Part shown: in pieces, positions 39,218 to 48,635 of the stretch
How the letters are laid out: every line of letters starts with the position of its first letter
How positions within the stretch are numbered: position 1 is the stretch's first letter
NCBI RefSeq assembly: GCF_900105555.1
Contig: NZ_FNTZ01000001.1
Location: 4,529,001 to 4,593,000, forward strand
From: Pseudomonas coleopterorum
GTDB taxonomy: Bacteria; Pseudomonadota; Gammaproteobacteria; Pseudomonadales; Pseudomonadaceae
Reading direction: 5' to 3'
DNA: 64,000 nucleotides
Position numbers and translations under genes: made by a program
Notes under the pieces: generated by a model
Databases searched by the model: none
The model's input: only the letters and a program-made list of their open reading frames with translations
Told to the model about the DNA's origin: nothing

Positions 39218-40558
39218 ATGGACCCTTCCACAGGCATCTCCCTTTCGTCACTGTTCGCCGACTTCGGCATGATTCTTTTCGCTCTGTTCCTGGTCTTGCT
39301 CAACGGCTTCTTCGTAGCTGCCGAGTTCGCCATGGTCAAGCTGCGCTCGACTCGGGTGGAGGCCATCGCCAAGAAGCATGGATGGCGTGGCAGCATTCTG
39401 CGCACCGTGCACAGCCAGCTCGATGCCTACCTTTCCGCCTGCCAGCTGGGTATCACCCTGGCCTCGCTGGGCCTGGGCTGGGTCGGTGAACCGGCGTTCG
39501 CACACATCCTCGAACCGTTGCTGGGCGCCGTCGGCGTGCAGTCGCCGGAAGTCATCAAGGGCGTGTCGTTCTTCAGCGCCTTCTTCGTTATCTCGTACCT
39601 GCACATCGTGGTCGGCGAGCTGGCGCCCAAGTCCTGGGCGATCCGCAAGCCCGAACTGCTGTCGATGTGGACGGCGGTGCCGCTGTACCTGTTCTACTGG
39701 GCCATGTACCCGGCCATCTACCTGCTCAACGCCAGTGCCAACGGCATTCTGCGCATTGCCGGCCAGGGCGAACCCGGCCCGCACCACGAGCACCACTACA
39801 GCCGCGACGAGCTCAAGCTGATCCTGCACTCAAGCCGTGGCCAGGACCCCAGTGACCAAGGCATGCGCGTACTGGCCTCGGCAGTGGAGATGGGCGAACT
39901 GGAGGTGGTGGATTGGGCCAACTCGCGCGAAGACCTGGTGAGCCTGGAATTCAACGCGCCGCTCAAGGAAATCCTGGCGATGTTTCGTCGCCACAAGTTC
40001 AGTCGCTATCCGGTGTACGACACCGAGCGCGAAGAGTTCGTCGGCCTGCTGCACATCAAGGATCTGCTGCTGGAACTGGCCGCGCTCGACCACCTGCCCG
40101 AGTCGTTCAACCTGGCCGAGCTGACCCGTCCTCTGGAACGGGTGTCGCGGCACATGCCGCTGTCGCGTCTGCTGGAACAGTTCCGCAAGGGCGGCGCGCA
40201 CTTTGCCCTGGTCGAGGAGGCCGATGGCAAGATCATCGGCTACCTGACCATGGAAGACGTGCTGGAAGTGCTGGTCGGCGACATCCAGGACGAACATCGC
40301 AAGGCCGAGCGCGGCATTCTGGCCTATCAACCCGGCAAGCTGCTGGTGCGGGGCGATACGCCGCTGTTCAAGGTCGAGCGGCTGTTGGGGGTGGACCTGG
40401 ATCACATCGAGGCAGAAACCCTGGCAGGCCTGATCTACGAGACCCTCAAGCGGGTGCCCGAGGAAGAGGAGCTGCTGGAGGTGGAAGGTTTGCGCATCAT
40501 CATCAAGAAGATGAAGGGGCCCAAGATCATCCTGGCCAAGGTGCTCAAGATCGAGTGA
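39218..40558 (+). CDS. CNNM/CorC-type transporter-associated protein with CBS pair
   Basis: A 446-residue protein: CNNM transmembrane domain (about 1-200; FVLLNGFFVAAEFAMVKLRS-like), two CBS domains (about 215-335; FSRYPVYDTEREEFVGLLHI, GYLTMEDVLEVLVGDIQDEH) and a C-terminal CorC/HlyC domain. Members export Mg2+/Co2+ or regulate such transport; older annotations say 'hemolysin'. It follows phoR in the P. putida order. Confidence 0.9.
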   Translation: MDPSTGISLSSLFADFGMILFALFLVLLNGFFVAAEFAMVKLRSTRVEAIAKKHGWRGSILRTVHSQLDAYLSACQLGITLASLGLGWVGEPAFAHILEPLLGAVGVQSPEVIKGVSFFSAFFVISYLHIVVGELAPKSWAIRKPELLSMWTAVPLYLFYWAMYPAIYLLNASANGILRIAGQGEPGPHHEHHYSRDELKLILHSSRGQDPSDQGMRVLASAVEMGELEVVDWANSREDLVSLEFNAPLKEILAMFRRHKFSRYPVYDTEREEFVGLLHIKDLLLELAALDHLPESFNLAELTRPLERVSRHMPLSRLLEQFRKGGAHFALVEEADGKIIGYLTMEDVLEVLVGDIQDEHRKAERGILAYQPGKLLVRGDTPLFKVERLLGVDLDHIEAETLAGLIYETLKRVPEEEELLEVEGLRIIIKKMKGPKIILAKVLKIE

Positions 40559-40618
40559 GGTGCGGCAGGTCAGTGCTGCCTGCGAGTGGGGCGTTGGGAT
40601 ATGCAGTGGGCTCGATGG

Positions 40619-40648
40619 CTTCTTCGCGGGTAGAACCCGCTCCCACAG
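40619..40648. repeat. REP element between convergent genes
   Basis: CTTCTTCGCGGGTAGAACCC plus CGCTCCCACAG: a single REP of the GCGGG...CCCGC family in the 112-bp gap between the CBS and M23 genes. Confidence 0.8.
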
Positions 40649-40670
40649 GGGGTGGTTCCTGTAAGGGGCG

Positions 40671-41567
40671 TTATTGGCCGCCGACGGCGAAGTTGGGCAG
40701 TACGCCCAGTGGCCGGTCGAACTGGTAGGGAATCGACTCCAATGCCAGGCCGACGTTGCGTTGCACCACGAAGTGCAGGTGCGGGCCGGTGCTGTTGCCG
40801 GTGTTGCCCGAGCGCGCCAGCGCCGAGCCAACGCTGACCTGCTGCCCTTCCTTGACGCTCACCGAACCGCGCATCAGGTGCAGATAGACACCCATGGTGC
40901 CGTCCTCGTGGAGGATGCGCACGAAGTTGCCCGACGGGTTGTCGCCGCGGTTGGTCTGGTTGTTCTCCACCTTGATCACCGTACCGCCGCGCGCTGCGAT
41001 GATCGGCGTGCCTTCGGGCATGGCGATGTCCATGGCGTAGCGCCCTTTGGCGCCGAAATGGCTGTAGGTGCCATTGGGCCCCTGGGTCAGGCGGAAGGGC
41101 CCGCCGCGCCAGGGGAACGGATAGCGGTAGCCGTGCGCCTCACCCTGCGGGTCGCCGATGGAAGACACCAGAGTCTGGACATAGCCCAGCGGCTTGCCAA
41201 CCTGCTGGGCCGTCAGTGTCACCAGGCTGACGCTGCTGCGCGCCGGCACGACGCGGCGGATGCTGCTGGGCGGCAGACCCTGCACGTTGCGCAACTTGCT
41301 CAGTTTCAGTTCGACCTCGACGGGTGCGTACAGATCGTTGCGCACCATGAAATTGGCGCTGCCCTTGCTTTTCTTCACTTCCAGACGAACCTGCCGGTCG
41401 ATCCGCTCGACGATGCGCTCGCGCATCACGAAGACCCGTGCGCCGGGCACGGGCTGATCGGTATAGGACGTGACGCCATCGGCATTGGTGAACTTGTAGA
41501 CGGTCGCGGCCTGAGCCATGGGAGCGGCCGCGAGCAGGCCGCAGATCAGCAGGAGGCGATAGACCAT
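40671..41567 (-). CDS. M23 family metallopeptidase, periplasmic
   Basis: A 298-residue protein: signal peptide (MVYRLLLICGLLAAAPMAQA), a DUF4124-like start (ATVYKFTNADGVTSYTDQPV), a beta-rich middle and a C-terminal LytM/M23 domain with the zinc ligands in HFGAKGRYAMDIAM and the active HLH in TGPHLHFVVQR. It is likely a cell-wall endopeptidase or an activator of amidases. Confidence 0.92.
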   Translation of the reverse strand: MVYRLLLICGLLAAAPMAQAATVYKFTNADGVTSYTDQPVPGARVFVMRERIVERIDRQVRLEVKKSKGSANFMVRNDLYAPVEVELKLSKLRNVQGLPPSSIRRVVPARSSVSLVTLTAQQVGKPLGYVQTLVSSIGDPQGEAHGYRYPFPWRGGPFRLTQGPNGTYSHFGAKGRYAMDIAMPEGTPIIAARGGTVIKVENNQTNRGDNPSGNFVRILHEDGTMGVYLHLMRGSVSVKEGQQVSVGSALARSGNTGNSTGPHLHFVVQRNVGLALESIPYQFDRPLGVLPNFAVGGQ

Positions 41568-41637
41568 GGGGACGATGTCTGAAGGGGAACGTGCGCCAAG
41601 ATTAGCAGGTATCTGCAGAGCGGCAATGTGCCACCTG

Positions 41638-42543
41638 TCAGGCGCCTGGCACGAAATGTTTCTGCACCGAGCCCCGGGCGATCAGGCGCGAGACGTAGTC
41701 GAGTTTCTGCGCATCCTGGTCGAGAAAACGGAAGGTCAGCTGCAGCCAGTCGCTGTCGGGCTTGGGCTCGAACGCGGCCACGGCGTGCAGATAGCCGTTG
41801 AGACGCGCCACCTCGGCATTCTCGCCCTGCTCCAGATCGAGCACGGCCAGTTCCAGCACCTGAGGCAGCGTGTCGGTGCGCCGCACGACCAGCAAGGCCT
41901 CCTTGAGGCTCAAGGCCTTGATCACGCACTGCTGGCTGCCGCCGGGCAGGCGCAGTTGGCCTTGTCCACGCCCCATGGGCGCGGTGGCTCGCGCGCCTGG
42001 AGCTGGCGCACTGGCCGGTGCTGCGGCGGCCGGCCGAGGCGCAGGGGCTACAGGTCGCGCAGGCTCGGCGCGGCCCGAGGTCAGCGCACTCAGCGAATCG
42101 TTGGCAAAGGCCGAGGCGGCCTGTTGGCGCGTCGGTGCACCGGCTGCCAGCGCCTGTAGCTTGCCGACCTTGGCCAGGGCCTTCTTGACCTTGGTCATCA
42201 GCTGCTCGTTGGTGAACGGCTTGCCGATGTAATCGGACACGCCGGCCTGGATCGCCTGCACGACGTTTTCCTTGTCGCCACGGCTGGTCACCATGATGAA
42301 GGGCAAGGTCTTGCTGTTTTCCTGCTCGCGGGTCCAGGTCAGCAGTTCAAGGCCGGACATTTCCGGCATTTCCCAGTCGCACAGCACCATGTCGTAGCTG
42401 TTGTGCATCATCAGCGACTGCGCCTTGCGGCCGTTCACTGCGTCCTCGACGACGATGCCGGGAAAGGCATTGCGCAGGCATTTCTTCACCAGGTCGCGAA
42501 TGAACGGCGCATCATCCACTACCAGCACACTGATCTTGCTCAT
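41638..42543 (-). CDS. Response regulator with C-terminal PilZ-like domain
   Basis: A 301-residue protein: receiver domain (MSKISVLVVDDAPFIRDLV; phospho-acceptor in MVLCDWEMPEMSG), a low-complexity Ala/Pro linker (about 150-185) and a C-terminal domain of about 110 residues that may be a divergent PilZ (GQGQLRLPGGSQQCVIKALSLKEAL). The canonical c-di-GMP residues are not obvious. CAGGAG precedes the ATG at 42543. It is next to phoU but separated from it by a terminator, so it is probably a distinct transcript. The matching kinase is not here. Confidence 0.85.
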   Translation of the reverse strand: MSKISVLVVDDAPFIRDLVKKCLRNAFPGIVVEDAVNGRKAQSLMMHNSYDMVLCDWEMPEMSGLELLTWTREQENSKTLPFIMVTSRGDKENVVQAIQAGVSDYIGKPFTNEQLMTKVKKALAKVGKLQALAAGAPTRQQAASAFANDSLSALTSGRAEPARPVAPAPRPAAAAPASAPAPGARATAPMGRGQGQLRLPGGSQQCVIKALSLKEALLVVRRTDTLPQVLELAVLDLEQGENAEVARLNGYLHAVAAFEPKPDSDWLQLTFRFLDQDAQKLDYVSRLIARGSVQKHFVPGA

Positions 42544-42645
42544 CGACCGCTCCTGAAAACCGCGCAGGCATCGCCACGCGCCGAAGGCCACGTGCCGTTC
42601 GGCGGGGCTGGCCACACGGCTGCCTCGCTTCGCCCCACAACGAAA

Positions 42646-42669
42646 AACGCCCGGCAAAGGCCGGGCGTT
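42646..42669 (-). terminator. Intrinsic terminator of the pst-phoU operon
   Basis: Perfect stem AACGCCCGGC/GCCGGGCGTT with a 4-base loop; on the minus strand it runs into a T5 tract. It lies 15 bp after the phoU stop and ahead of the response regulator gene. Confidence 0.9.
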
Positions 42670-42683
42670 CGTGTCGGACCCTC

Positions 42684-43442
42684 TTACTTATCGTCAGGTT
42701 GGTCCAGAACATTAGCGCTGTCGAGGGTGCCTTCGACTTCCTGCTTCATGCGCTTGAGGCCCATGTGCCGTACATCGGTGCCGCGGACCAGGTAAATCAC
42801 CAGTTCGGAGATGTTGCGCGCGTGGTCGCCGATGCGCTCCAGCGAGCGCAGTACCCAGATCACGTTGAGCACGCGGGAAATGGAGCGCGGGTCTTCCATC
42901 ATGTAGGTGACCAGCTCGCGCAGGGCGGTCTTGTACTCGCGATCGATGGTCTTGTCGTACTGGGCCACCGACAGGGCCAGGTCGGCGTCGAAGCGGGCGA
43001 AGGCGTCGAGCGCGTCGCGCACCATGATGCGCACCTGGTCGCCGATGTGGCGCACCTCGACGTAGCCACGGGGCGACTCGCCCTCCTCGCACAGCTGAAT
43101 GGCCCGGCGGGCGATCTTGGTGGATTCGTCGCCGATGCGCTCCAGGTCGATCACCGATTTGGAAATGCTGATGATCAGCCGCAGGTCCGAGGCCGCCGGC
43201 TGTCGCCGCGCCAGGATGCGCAGGCATTCCTCGTCGATGTTGCGTTCCATCTGGTTGATCTGCTCGTCGACCTCGCGCACCTGCTGGGCCAGGCCGGAGT
43301 CGGCCTCGATCAGCGCGGTGACCGCGTCGTTGACTTGCTTCTCGACCAGCCCGCCCATGGCCAGCAGGTGGCTGCGCACCTCCTCCAGTTCGGCGTTGAA
43401 CTGCTGCGAGATGTGATGGGTGAGGCCTTCTTTACTGATCAT
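42684..43442 (-). CDS. phoU: Phosphate-signalling complex protein PhoU
   Basis: A 252-residue PhoU with two three-helix repeats and the metal-binding Asp-rich motifs (IGDESTKIARRA and RIGDHARNISEL). It links PstB to PhoR and shuts the Pho response off when phosphate is plentiful. It is the last gene of the pstSCAB-phoU order. Confidence 0.97.
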   Translation of the reverse strand: MISKEGLTHHISQQFNAELEEVRSHLLAMGGLVEKQVNDAVTALIEADSGLAQQVREVDEQINQMERNIDEECLRILARRQPAASDLRLIISISKSVIDLERIGDESTKIARRAIQLCEEGESPRGYVEVRHIGDQVRIMVRDALDAFARFDADLALSVAQYDKTIDREYKTALRELVTYMMEDPRSISRVLNVIWVLRSLERIGDHARNISELVIYLVRGTDVRHMGLKRMKQEVEGTLDSANVLDQPDDK

Positions 43443-43497
43443 GGGTCGAATCCTTGGTGCGTCCGCTCGGGATGATGCCAGCAACGGCGGCGAAGCC

Positions 43498-44331
43498 CTA
43501 GCCGTAGCGACCGGTGATGTAGTCTTCGGTCTGCTTCTTGGCCGGGTTGGTGAACAGCGTGTCGGTGTCGCCGAACTCCACCAGCTTGCCCATGTACATG
43601 AACGCCGTGTAGTCGGACACCCGTGCCGCCTGCTGCATGTTGTGGGTGACGATGACGATGGTGTACTTAGACTTGAGCTCGTAGATCAATTCCTCGACCT
43701 TGAGCGTGGAGATCGGATCGAGTGCCGAGCAGGGCTCGTCGAGCAGCAAGACCTCGGGCTCCACGGCGATGGTGCGGGCGATTACCAGACGCTGCTGCTG
43801 GCCGCCGGACAGGCCCAGGGCGGACTCGTGCAGGCGATCCTTGACCTCGTCCCACAGCGCCGCGCCCCTGAGTGCCCATTCGACCGCTTCGTCGAGGATG
43901 CGCTTCTTGTTGATACCCTGGATGCGCAGGCCGTAGACCACGTTTTCGTAGATGGTCTTGGGAAACGGATTGGGCTTCTGAAACACCATGCCGACGCGGC
44001 GGCGCAGTTCGGCGACGTCTTCGCCCTTGCGGTAGATATCGTTGCCATAGAGGTTGATCGCGCCCTGCACGCGGCAGCCGTCGACCAGGTCGTTCATGCG
44101 GTTGAAGGTGCGTAGCAGGGTCGACTTGCCGCAGCCCGAAGGACCGATGAACGCGGTCACGCGCTGTTTGGGGATGTTCATGGCGATGTCGAATAGCGCT
44201 TGCTTGTCGCCGTAGAACAGGCTCAGGCCGGGCACTTCGATGGCCACGGTCTCCTTGGCCAGGTTCAGGCTCTGCTTGTCGCGTCCCAGGGCCGACAGGT
44301 TGATGCCATGGGATGGGTTTTCATGCTGCAT
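43498..44331 (-). CDS. pstB: Phosphate ABC transporter ATP-binding protein PstB
   Basis: A 277-residue ABC ATPase: [20 protein letters not shown] (Walker A), [20 protein letters not shown] (signature) and [15 protein letters not shown] (Walker B). It powers phosphate uptake by PstCA. The ATG at 44331 has GGAG 7 bases upstream; the upstream TTG is rejected. Confidence 0.97.
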   Translation of the reverse strand: MQHENPSHGINLSALGRDKQSLNLAKETVAIEVPGLSLFYGDKQALFDIAMNIPKQRVTAFIGPSGCGKSTLLRTFNRMNDLVDGCRVQGAINLYGNDIYRKGEDVAELRRRVGMVFQKPNPFPKTIYENVVYGLRIQGINKKRILDEAVEWALRGAALWDEVKDRLHESALGLSGGQQQRLVIARTIAVEPEVLLLDEPCSALDPISTLKVEELIYELKSKYTIVIVTHNMQQAARVSDYTAFMYMGKLVEFGDTDTLFTNPAKKQTEDYITGRYG

Positions 44332-44393
44332 GGCAGACTCCAAAGGCTGTCAAATTCAGTGCTAAGTTGAAATATTCTGAAGGCTGTGAGGGT

Positions 44394-44434
44394 CTCTTCG
44401 CGGGCGTGTGGGAGCGGGCTCTGCCCGCGAAGAG
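44394..44434. repeat. REP hairpin inside the pst operon
   Basis: CTCTTCGCGGGC and its complement flank a 17-base core, forming a 12-bp stem between pstA and pstB on the same transcript. It may trim or stabilise the mRNA, or attenuate pstB-phoU. Confidence 0.8.
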
Positions 44435-44453
44435 GACCTGGCTGACACCCCCC

Positions 44454-46124
44454 CTAACTGTCCAGCGCCTTGTACTTCTCGCGCAGATGGTTGCGAATCC
44501 AGACCGCCGACAGGTTCAGCGTAGCGATCACCAGCACCAGCAACAATGCGGTGGCATACACCAGCGGTCGCGCCGCCTCGACGTTGGGGCTCTGGAAGCC
44601 GACGTCGTAGATATGAAAGCCCAGGTGCATGATCTTCTGATCCAGGTGCAAGTACGGGTAGTTGCCGTCCAGCGGCAGCGACGGCGCCAGCTTGACCACG
44701 CCCACCAGCATCAGCGGGGCCACCTCGCCGGCGGCACGGGCCACCGCCAGGATCATGCCGGTCATCATCGCCGGGCTGGCCATGGGCAGGACGATCTTCC
44801 ACAGGGTTTCCGCCTTGGTCGCACCCAGGGCCAGGGAGCCCTCGCGCACGGTCCGCGGAATCCGCGCCAGGCCCTCCTCGGTGGCCACGATCACCACCGG
44901 CACCGCCAGCAACGCCAGGGTCAGCGACGCCCATAGCAGCCCCGGCGTGCCGAAGGTCGGCGCCGGCAGGGCTTCGGGAAAGAACAGCCGATCGAGCGAG
45001 CCGCCCAGCACATAGACGAAGAAGCCCAGGCCGAACACGCCATAGACGATAGCCGGCACACCGGCCAGGTTGTTCACCGCGATGCGAATCAGCCGGGTGA
45101 CGGTATTCTGTTTCGCGTATTCGCGCAGATAGACCGCCGCCAGCACGCCAAACGGCGTGACGATGACGGCCATGATCAGGGTCATCATCACCGTGCCGAA
45201 AATGGCCGGGAAGATCCCGCCTTCGGTATTGGCTTCACGGGGATCGTCGCTGAGGAATTCCCACATCTTGTTAAAGTAGAAACCCAGCTTGGTCAGCGTG
45301 CTCATGGCATTGGGCTGATAGGCGTGGACGATCTGGCCCAGCTGGACCTCGATTTCCTTGCCGTTGGCGTCGCGCACCGTGATGCTGTCGCGGTTGACCT
45401 GAGCATGGAGCGCACCCAGGCGGGTTTCGATGTCTTTGTAGCGCGCATCGAGTTCGGCGCGCTCGGCGTCCATGTCGGCCTGAGCGGCGGGGTTGAGCTG
45501 GCCTTCGAGCTCCAGGCGACGGCTTTGCAGACGCAGCCTCTCAAGCCCGGCGTTGACCTTGCCGATGTCGGATTTTTCCAGTCGGCCGAGCGCGTCCGCC
45601 AGGTCGCTGACCCGCAAGATGCGGCTTTGCAGCTCCGGCCAAGCACCCTCGCCCTCGGCCACGACCTTGCCCTGCTCCTTGATGTTGACCAGGTAGCCGT
45701 AGAAATTGCCCCACTCGCGACGTTCCAGCGCCAGCAATTCGGGTGGGGTGCTCTGTTCGGTCAGCCAGTCACCGACGATCCAGGTGAAATCGGCACCGTT
45801 GATGTCGCGGTTGCCCACCTTGACCAGCTCTCGGGTCATGAACTCGGGACCGTCGTCCGGCACCGGCAGGCCAGCGCTCTTCAGACGTTCGCGCGGCACC
45901 TCTTCCTGCTGCACGATCTCGCCGATGACCAGATGATTGGCCATCCCCGGCACGTTGTAGCTGGCGTGGACCAGGTCCGCCGGCCAGAAGTGCGCCAGAC
46001 CGCGCACAGCGATCACGGCCAGCAGGCCCAGCGTCATGATGACCGCGATGGACACGGCGCCACCGCTGATCCAGACACCGGGCGAGCCGCTCTTGAACCA
46101 GCCTTTCAGGGAGTTCTGCTTCAC
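44454..46124 (-). CDS. pstA: Phosphate ABC transporter permease PstA (long form)
   Basis: A 556-residue permease. The permease core lies at about 300-545 (IFPAIFGTVMMTLIMAVIVT; ATEEGLARIPRTVREGSLALGATK, the EAA loop). A first helix (about 20-42) is followed by a ~245-residue extracytoplasmic insert with a coiled coil (VNAGLERLRLQSRRLELEGQ). E. coli PstA is 296 residues and lacks the insert, which is typical of pseudomonads. With PstC it forms the phosphate channel. Confidence 0.95.
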   Translation of the reverse strand: MKQNSLKGWFKSGSPGVWISGGAVSIAVIMTLGLLAVIAVRGLAHFWPADLVHASYNVPGMANHLVIGEIVQQEEVPRERLKSAGLPVPDDGPEFMTRELVKVGNRDINGADFTWIVGDWLTEQSTPPELLALERREWGNFYGYLVNIKEQGKVVAEGEGAWPELQSRILRVSDLADALGRLEKSDIGKVNAGLERLRLQSRRLELEGQLNPAAQADMDAERAELDARYKDIETRLGALHAQVNRDSITVRDANGKEIEVQLGQIVHAYQPNAMSTLTKLGFYFNKMWEFLSDDPREANTEGGIFPAIFGTVMMTLIMAVIVTPFGVLAAVYLREYAKQNTVTRLIRIAVNNLAGVPAIVYGVFGLGFFVYVLGGSLDRLFFPEALPAPTFGTPGLLWASLTLALLAVPVVIVATEEGLARIPRTVREGSLALGATKAETLWKIVLPMASPAMMTGMILAVARAAGEVAPLMLVGVVKLAPSLPLDGNYPYLHLDQKIMHLGFHIYDVGFQSPNVEAARPLVYATALLLVLVIATLNLSAVWIRNHLREKYKALDS

Positions 46125-46140
46125 AGCCGGCTACCTTTTC

Positions 46141-48426
46141 TCAAAGCGATGAATATTTCTTGCGCAGGCGCTGACGAATCAGCTCGGCCGCGGTGTTCAT
46201 GACGAAGGTGAACAACAGCAACACCAGCGCCGAGAGGAACAGCACCCGGTAATGGCTGCCGCCCACTTCCGACTCGGGCATTTCCACCGCCACGTTGGCG
46301 GCCAGGGTGCGCAGTCCTTCGAACAGGTTCATTTCCATGACCGGCGTGTTGCCGGTGGCCATCAGCACGATCATGGTTTCGCCCACGGCCCGGCCCATGC
46401 CGATCATCAGCGCCGAGAAGATGCCCGGGCTGGCGGTCAGGATCACCACGCGCGTCAATGTCTGCCACGGCGTGGCGCCCAGCGCCAGCGAGCCCAGAGT
46501 CAGCCCGCGCGGCACGCTGAACACGGCGTCCTCGGCAATCGAATAGATGTTGGGAATGACCGCGAAACCCATGGCCAGGCCCACTACCAGCGCGTTGCGT
46601 TGGTCGTAGGTGATGCCCAGGTCGTTGCTGATCCACAGGCGCATGTCGCCGCCGAACCACCAGGTTTCCAGGAACGGGCTCATGTACAGCGCGAACCAGC
46701 CCACCAGCAGGATCACCGGGATCAAGATCGCACTTTCCCAACCGTCCGGGATGCGCAGGCGAATCGACTCGGGCAGACGACTGACCAGAAAGCCTGCACT
46801 CAGGATGCCCAGCGGCGTGAGCAGAAGCAGGCTGAAGATACCCGGCAGATGGCCTTCCACATAGGGTGCCAGAAACAGGCCGGCGAAGAAGCCGAGGATC
46901 ACCGTGGGCATGGCTTCCATCAGCTCGATGACTGGCTTGACCTTGCGACGCATGCCCGGAGCCATGAAGTAGGCGGTGTAGATCGCGGCGGCGATGGCCA
47001 GTGGCGCGGCGAGCAGCATCGCATAGAACGCGGCCTTCAAGGTACCGAAGGTCAACGGCGCAAGACTCATCTTGGGCTCGAAATCGGTGTTGGCCGCTGT
47101 CGACTGCCAGACATAGGCGGGCTTGTCGTAGTTCTCGTACCAGACCTTGCTCCACATCGAGCTCCACGACACCTCGGGATGCGGGTTGTGCAGGCTCAAA
47201 GGCTGCAATGCGCCGTTGGCTTCGACCATGAGCCTGTTGGCCCGTGGCGACAGGGCGTAGATACCGGGGCCGTCGACCACCTGCTCGACCAGCAGCGTAC
47301 GGTGGGCGGTGCTGTGGAACACGCCCAGCTGGCCCGAAGCGTCCAGGGCGGTAAAGCCCTTGCGACGCTGTTCGGAGCTGATCTGCACGATCGGCGAGTG
47401 GCCCATCTGGAACGTACGAATCTGCTTGAGGCGCGGCTCGCCGTCCTCGTCGCGGGCCATGAACCATTGCGCCAGGCCGCCCTTGGAGTCGCCGATGATC
47501 AGCGAGATGCCGCCGACCAGTTGCGCGCTGGCGGTGATCTGGGTGTCGGCGTTTTCGCTGAGCTTGTAGCGGCCGTTCATGCTGCGGTCACGCAGGCTGA
47601 AAACATCGGCCTGGGCGCGTCCGTTGATCACGTACAGCCACTGCTGACGCGGGTCGATGAAGATCGCCTTCACCGCCTGGTTCATCTGCGGCAGTTCGAT
47701 GCGCTTCTGCTCGTTGGTGACCTCGCCGGTCATCATGCTTTCTTCGCGGGTGAGCTGCAGCACGTTGAGCTGGTCGCCGGTCGAGCCGGCCAAAATCAGG
47801 CTGGCGTCGCTGGCATTGAGACTGACCCGCTCCAGGGCGCGGCCCTGGGGGTCGAGCGCGATGGGGGCATCGCCATAGGGGTATTCGATCGCCGGCGTGA
47901 TGGTCTTGTTGCCGCCCGGGTAGGTCACCCGGTAGGTGTGGCGAAACACCAAGGCCTGGCCGTTGGACAAGCCCAGTACCACCAACGGTGTACCGGGCTG
48001 GTCCTTGGCGCTGGCAGTCACGGTCACGCCGGCTGGAATGGGTAACGATGTGCGCGACAGCTCTTCGCCCGTCTGGGCGTTGAAGAACAGCGCGACCCCC
48101 TGCTCCGAAACGCGCATGCCCGCCTCGTTCTGCTCTTCGAGCGCGTACACCAGCGGTTTACCGGCGTCCTGCAGCCAGGCCGGATGCAGAGGCGGCTCCA
48201 CGGTCAGGTCGGCGCCCTTGAACAGCGGCACGACTACATAGGCGAGAAAGAAGAAGATCAGCGTGATCGCCGCCAGCACGGCCAAGCCACCCACCAGGAC
48301 GTACCAACGCGTGAAGCGATCCTTGAGCGCACGAATGCGCCGCTTGCGTTGCATCTCGGGGGTGTTGAAATCGATGCGCTTGGGTGGAGAAGTCGGGGTC
48401 ATCGGGGAATTGGCCAGATCGTTCAT
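46141..48426 (-). CDS. pstC: Phosphate ABC transporter permease PstC (long form)
   Basis: A 761-residue permease. A first helix (about 41-70) is followed by a ~380-residue extracytoplasmic insert (about 75-450) with beta-propeller-like repeats (DASLILAGSTGDQLNVLQL; PIVQISSEQRRKGFTALDAS). The permease core begins about 458. E. coli PstC is 319 residues. The ATG at 48426 has AGGG upstream and is preceded by a tandem Pho box. It ends 16 bp before pstA. Confidence 0.94.
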   Translation of the reverse strand: MNDLANSPMTPTSPPKRIDFNTPEMQRKRRIRALKDRFTRWYVLVGGLAVLAAITLIFFFLAYVVVPLFKGADLTVEPPLHPAWLQDAGKPLVYALEEQNEAGMRVSEQGVALFFNAQTGEELSRTSLPIPAGVTVTASAKDQPGTPLVVLGLSNGQALVFRHTYRVTYPGGNKTITPAIEYPYGDAPIALDPQGRALERVSLNASDASLILAGSTGDQLNVLQLTREESMMTGEVTNEQKRIELPQMNQAVKAIFIDPRQQWLYVINGRAQADVFSLRDRSMNGRYKLSENADTQITASAQLVGGISLIIGDSKGGLAQWFMARDEDGEPRLKQIRTFQMGHSPIVQISSEQRRKGFTALDASGQLGVFHSTAHRTLLVEQVVDGPGIYALSPRANRLMVEANGALQPLSLHNPHPEVSWSSMWSKVWYENYDKPAYVWQSTAANTDFEPKMSLAPLTFGTLKAAFYAMLLAAPLAIAAAIYTAYFMAPGMRRKVKPVIELMEAMPTVILGFFAGLFLAPYVEGHLPGIFSLLLLTPLGILSAGFLVSRLPESIRLRIPDGWESAILIPVILLVGWFALYMSPFLETWWFGGDMRLWISNDLGITYDQRNALVVGLAMGFAVIPNIYSIAEDAVFSVPRGLTLGSLALGATPWQTLTRVVILTASPGIFSALMIGMGRAVGETMIVLMATGNTPVMEMNLFEGLRTLAANVAVEMPESEVGGSHYRVLFLSALVLLLFTFVMNTAAELIRQRLRKKYSSL

Positions 48427-48448
48427 GCGCACACCCTAGCGATCCTGT

Positions 48449-48477
48449 ATGACAGAAACATGACAATGAGGTGACGC
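48449..48477 (-). promoter_or_regulatory. Tandem Pho box upstream of pstC
   Basis: On the minus strand TTGTCAT-GTTT-CTGTCAT (48449-48466, 13 of 14 matches) is preceded by GCGTCAC-CTCA, making three 11-bp PhoB repeats. It lies only 22 bp before the pstC start, implying a very short leader or leaderless message. Confidence 0.7.
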
Positions 48478-48531
48478 GACAAAATCGCCGTCCGGCACAG
48501 GGCCGTCGGCGAATAGATGTAGGTTGATCCC

Positions 48532-48619
48532 GTAGGAGCGGTCCGTGGCCGCGAAACGGTCACCGCGGTACATCAGGTTTCACGGCAGCGCGCTTTTCGC
48601 GGCCACAGACCGCTCCTAC
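48532..48619. repeat. REPIN between pstS and pstC
   Basis: GTAGGAGCGGTCCGTGGCCG and its near-perfect complement 60 bp on form a long inverted repeat downstream of pstS, likely a transcript-end structure that lets pstS be made in excess over pstCAB. Confidence 0.8.
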
Positions 48620-48635
48620 GAAGTCAGGGTGTCGT

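Noticed and set aside
46252..48045. Long open frame opposite pstC
   Set aside because: Overlaps a recognised gene completely and shows no known motif.
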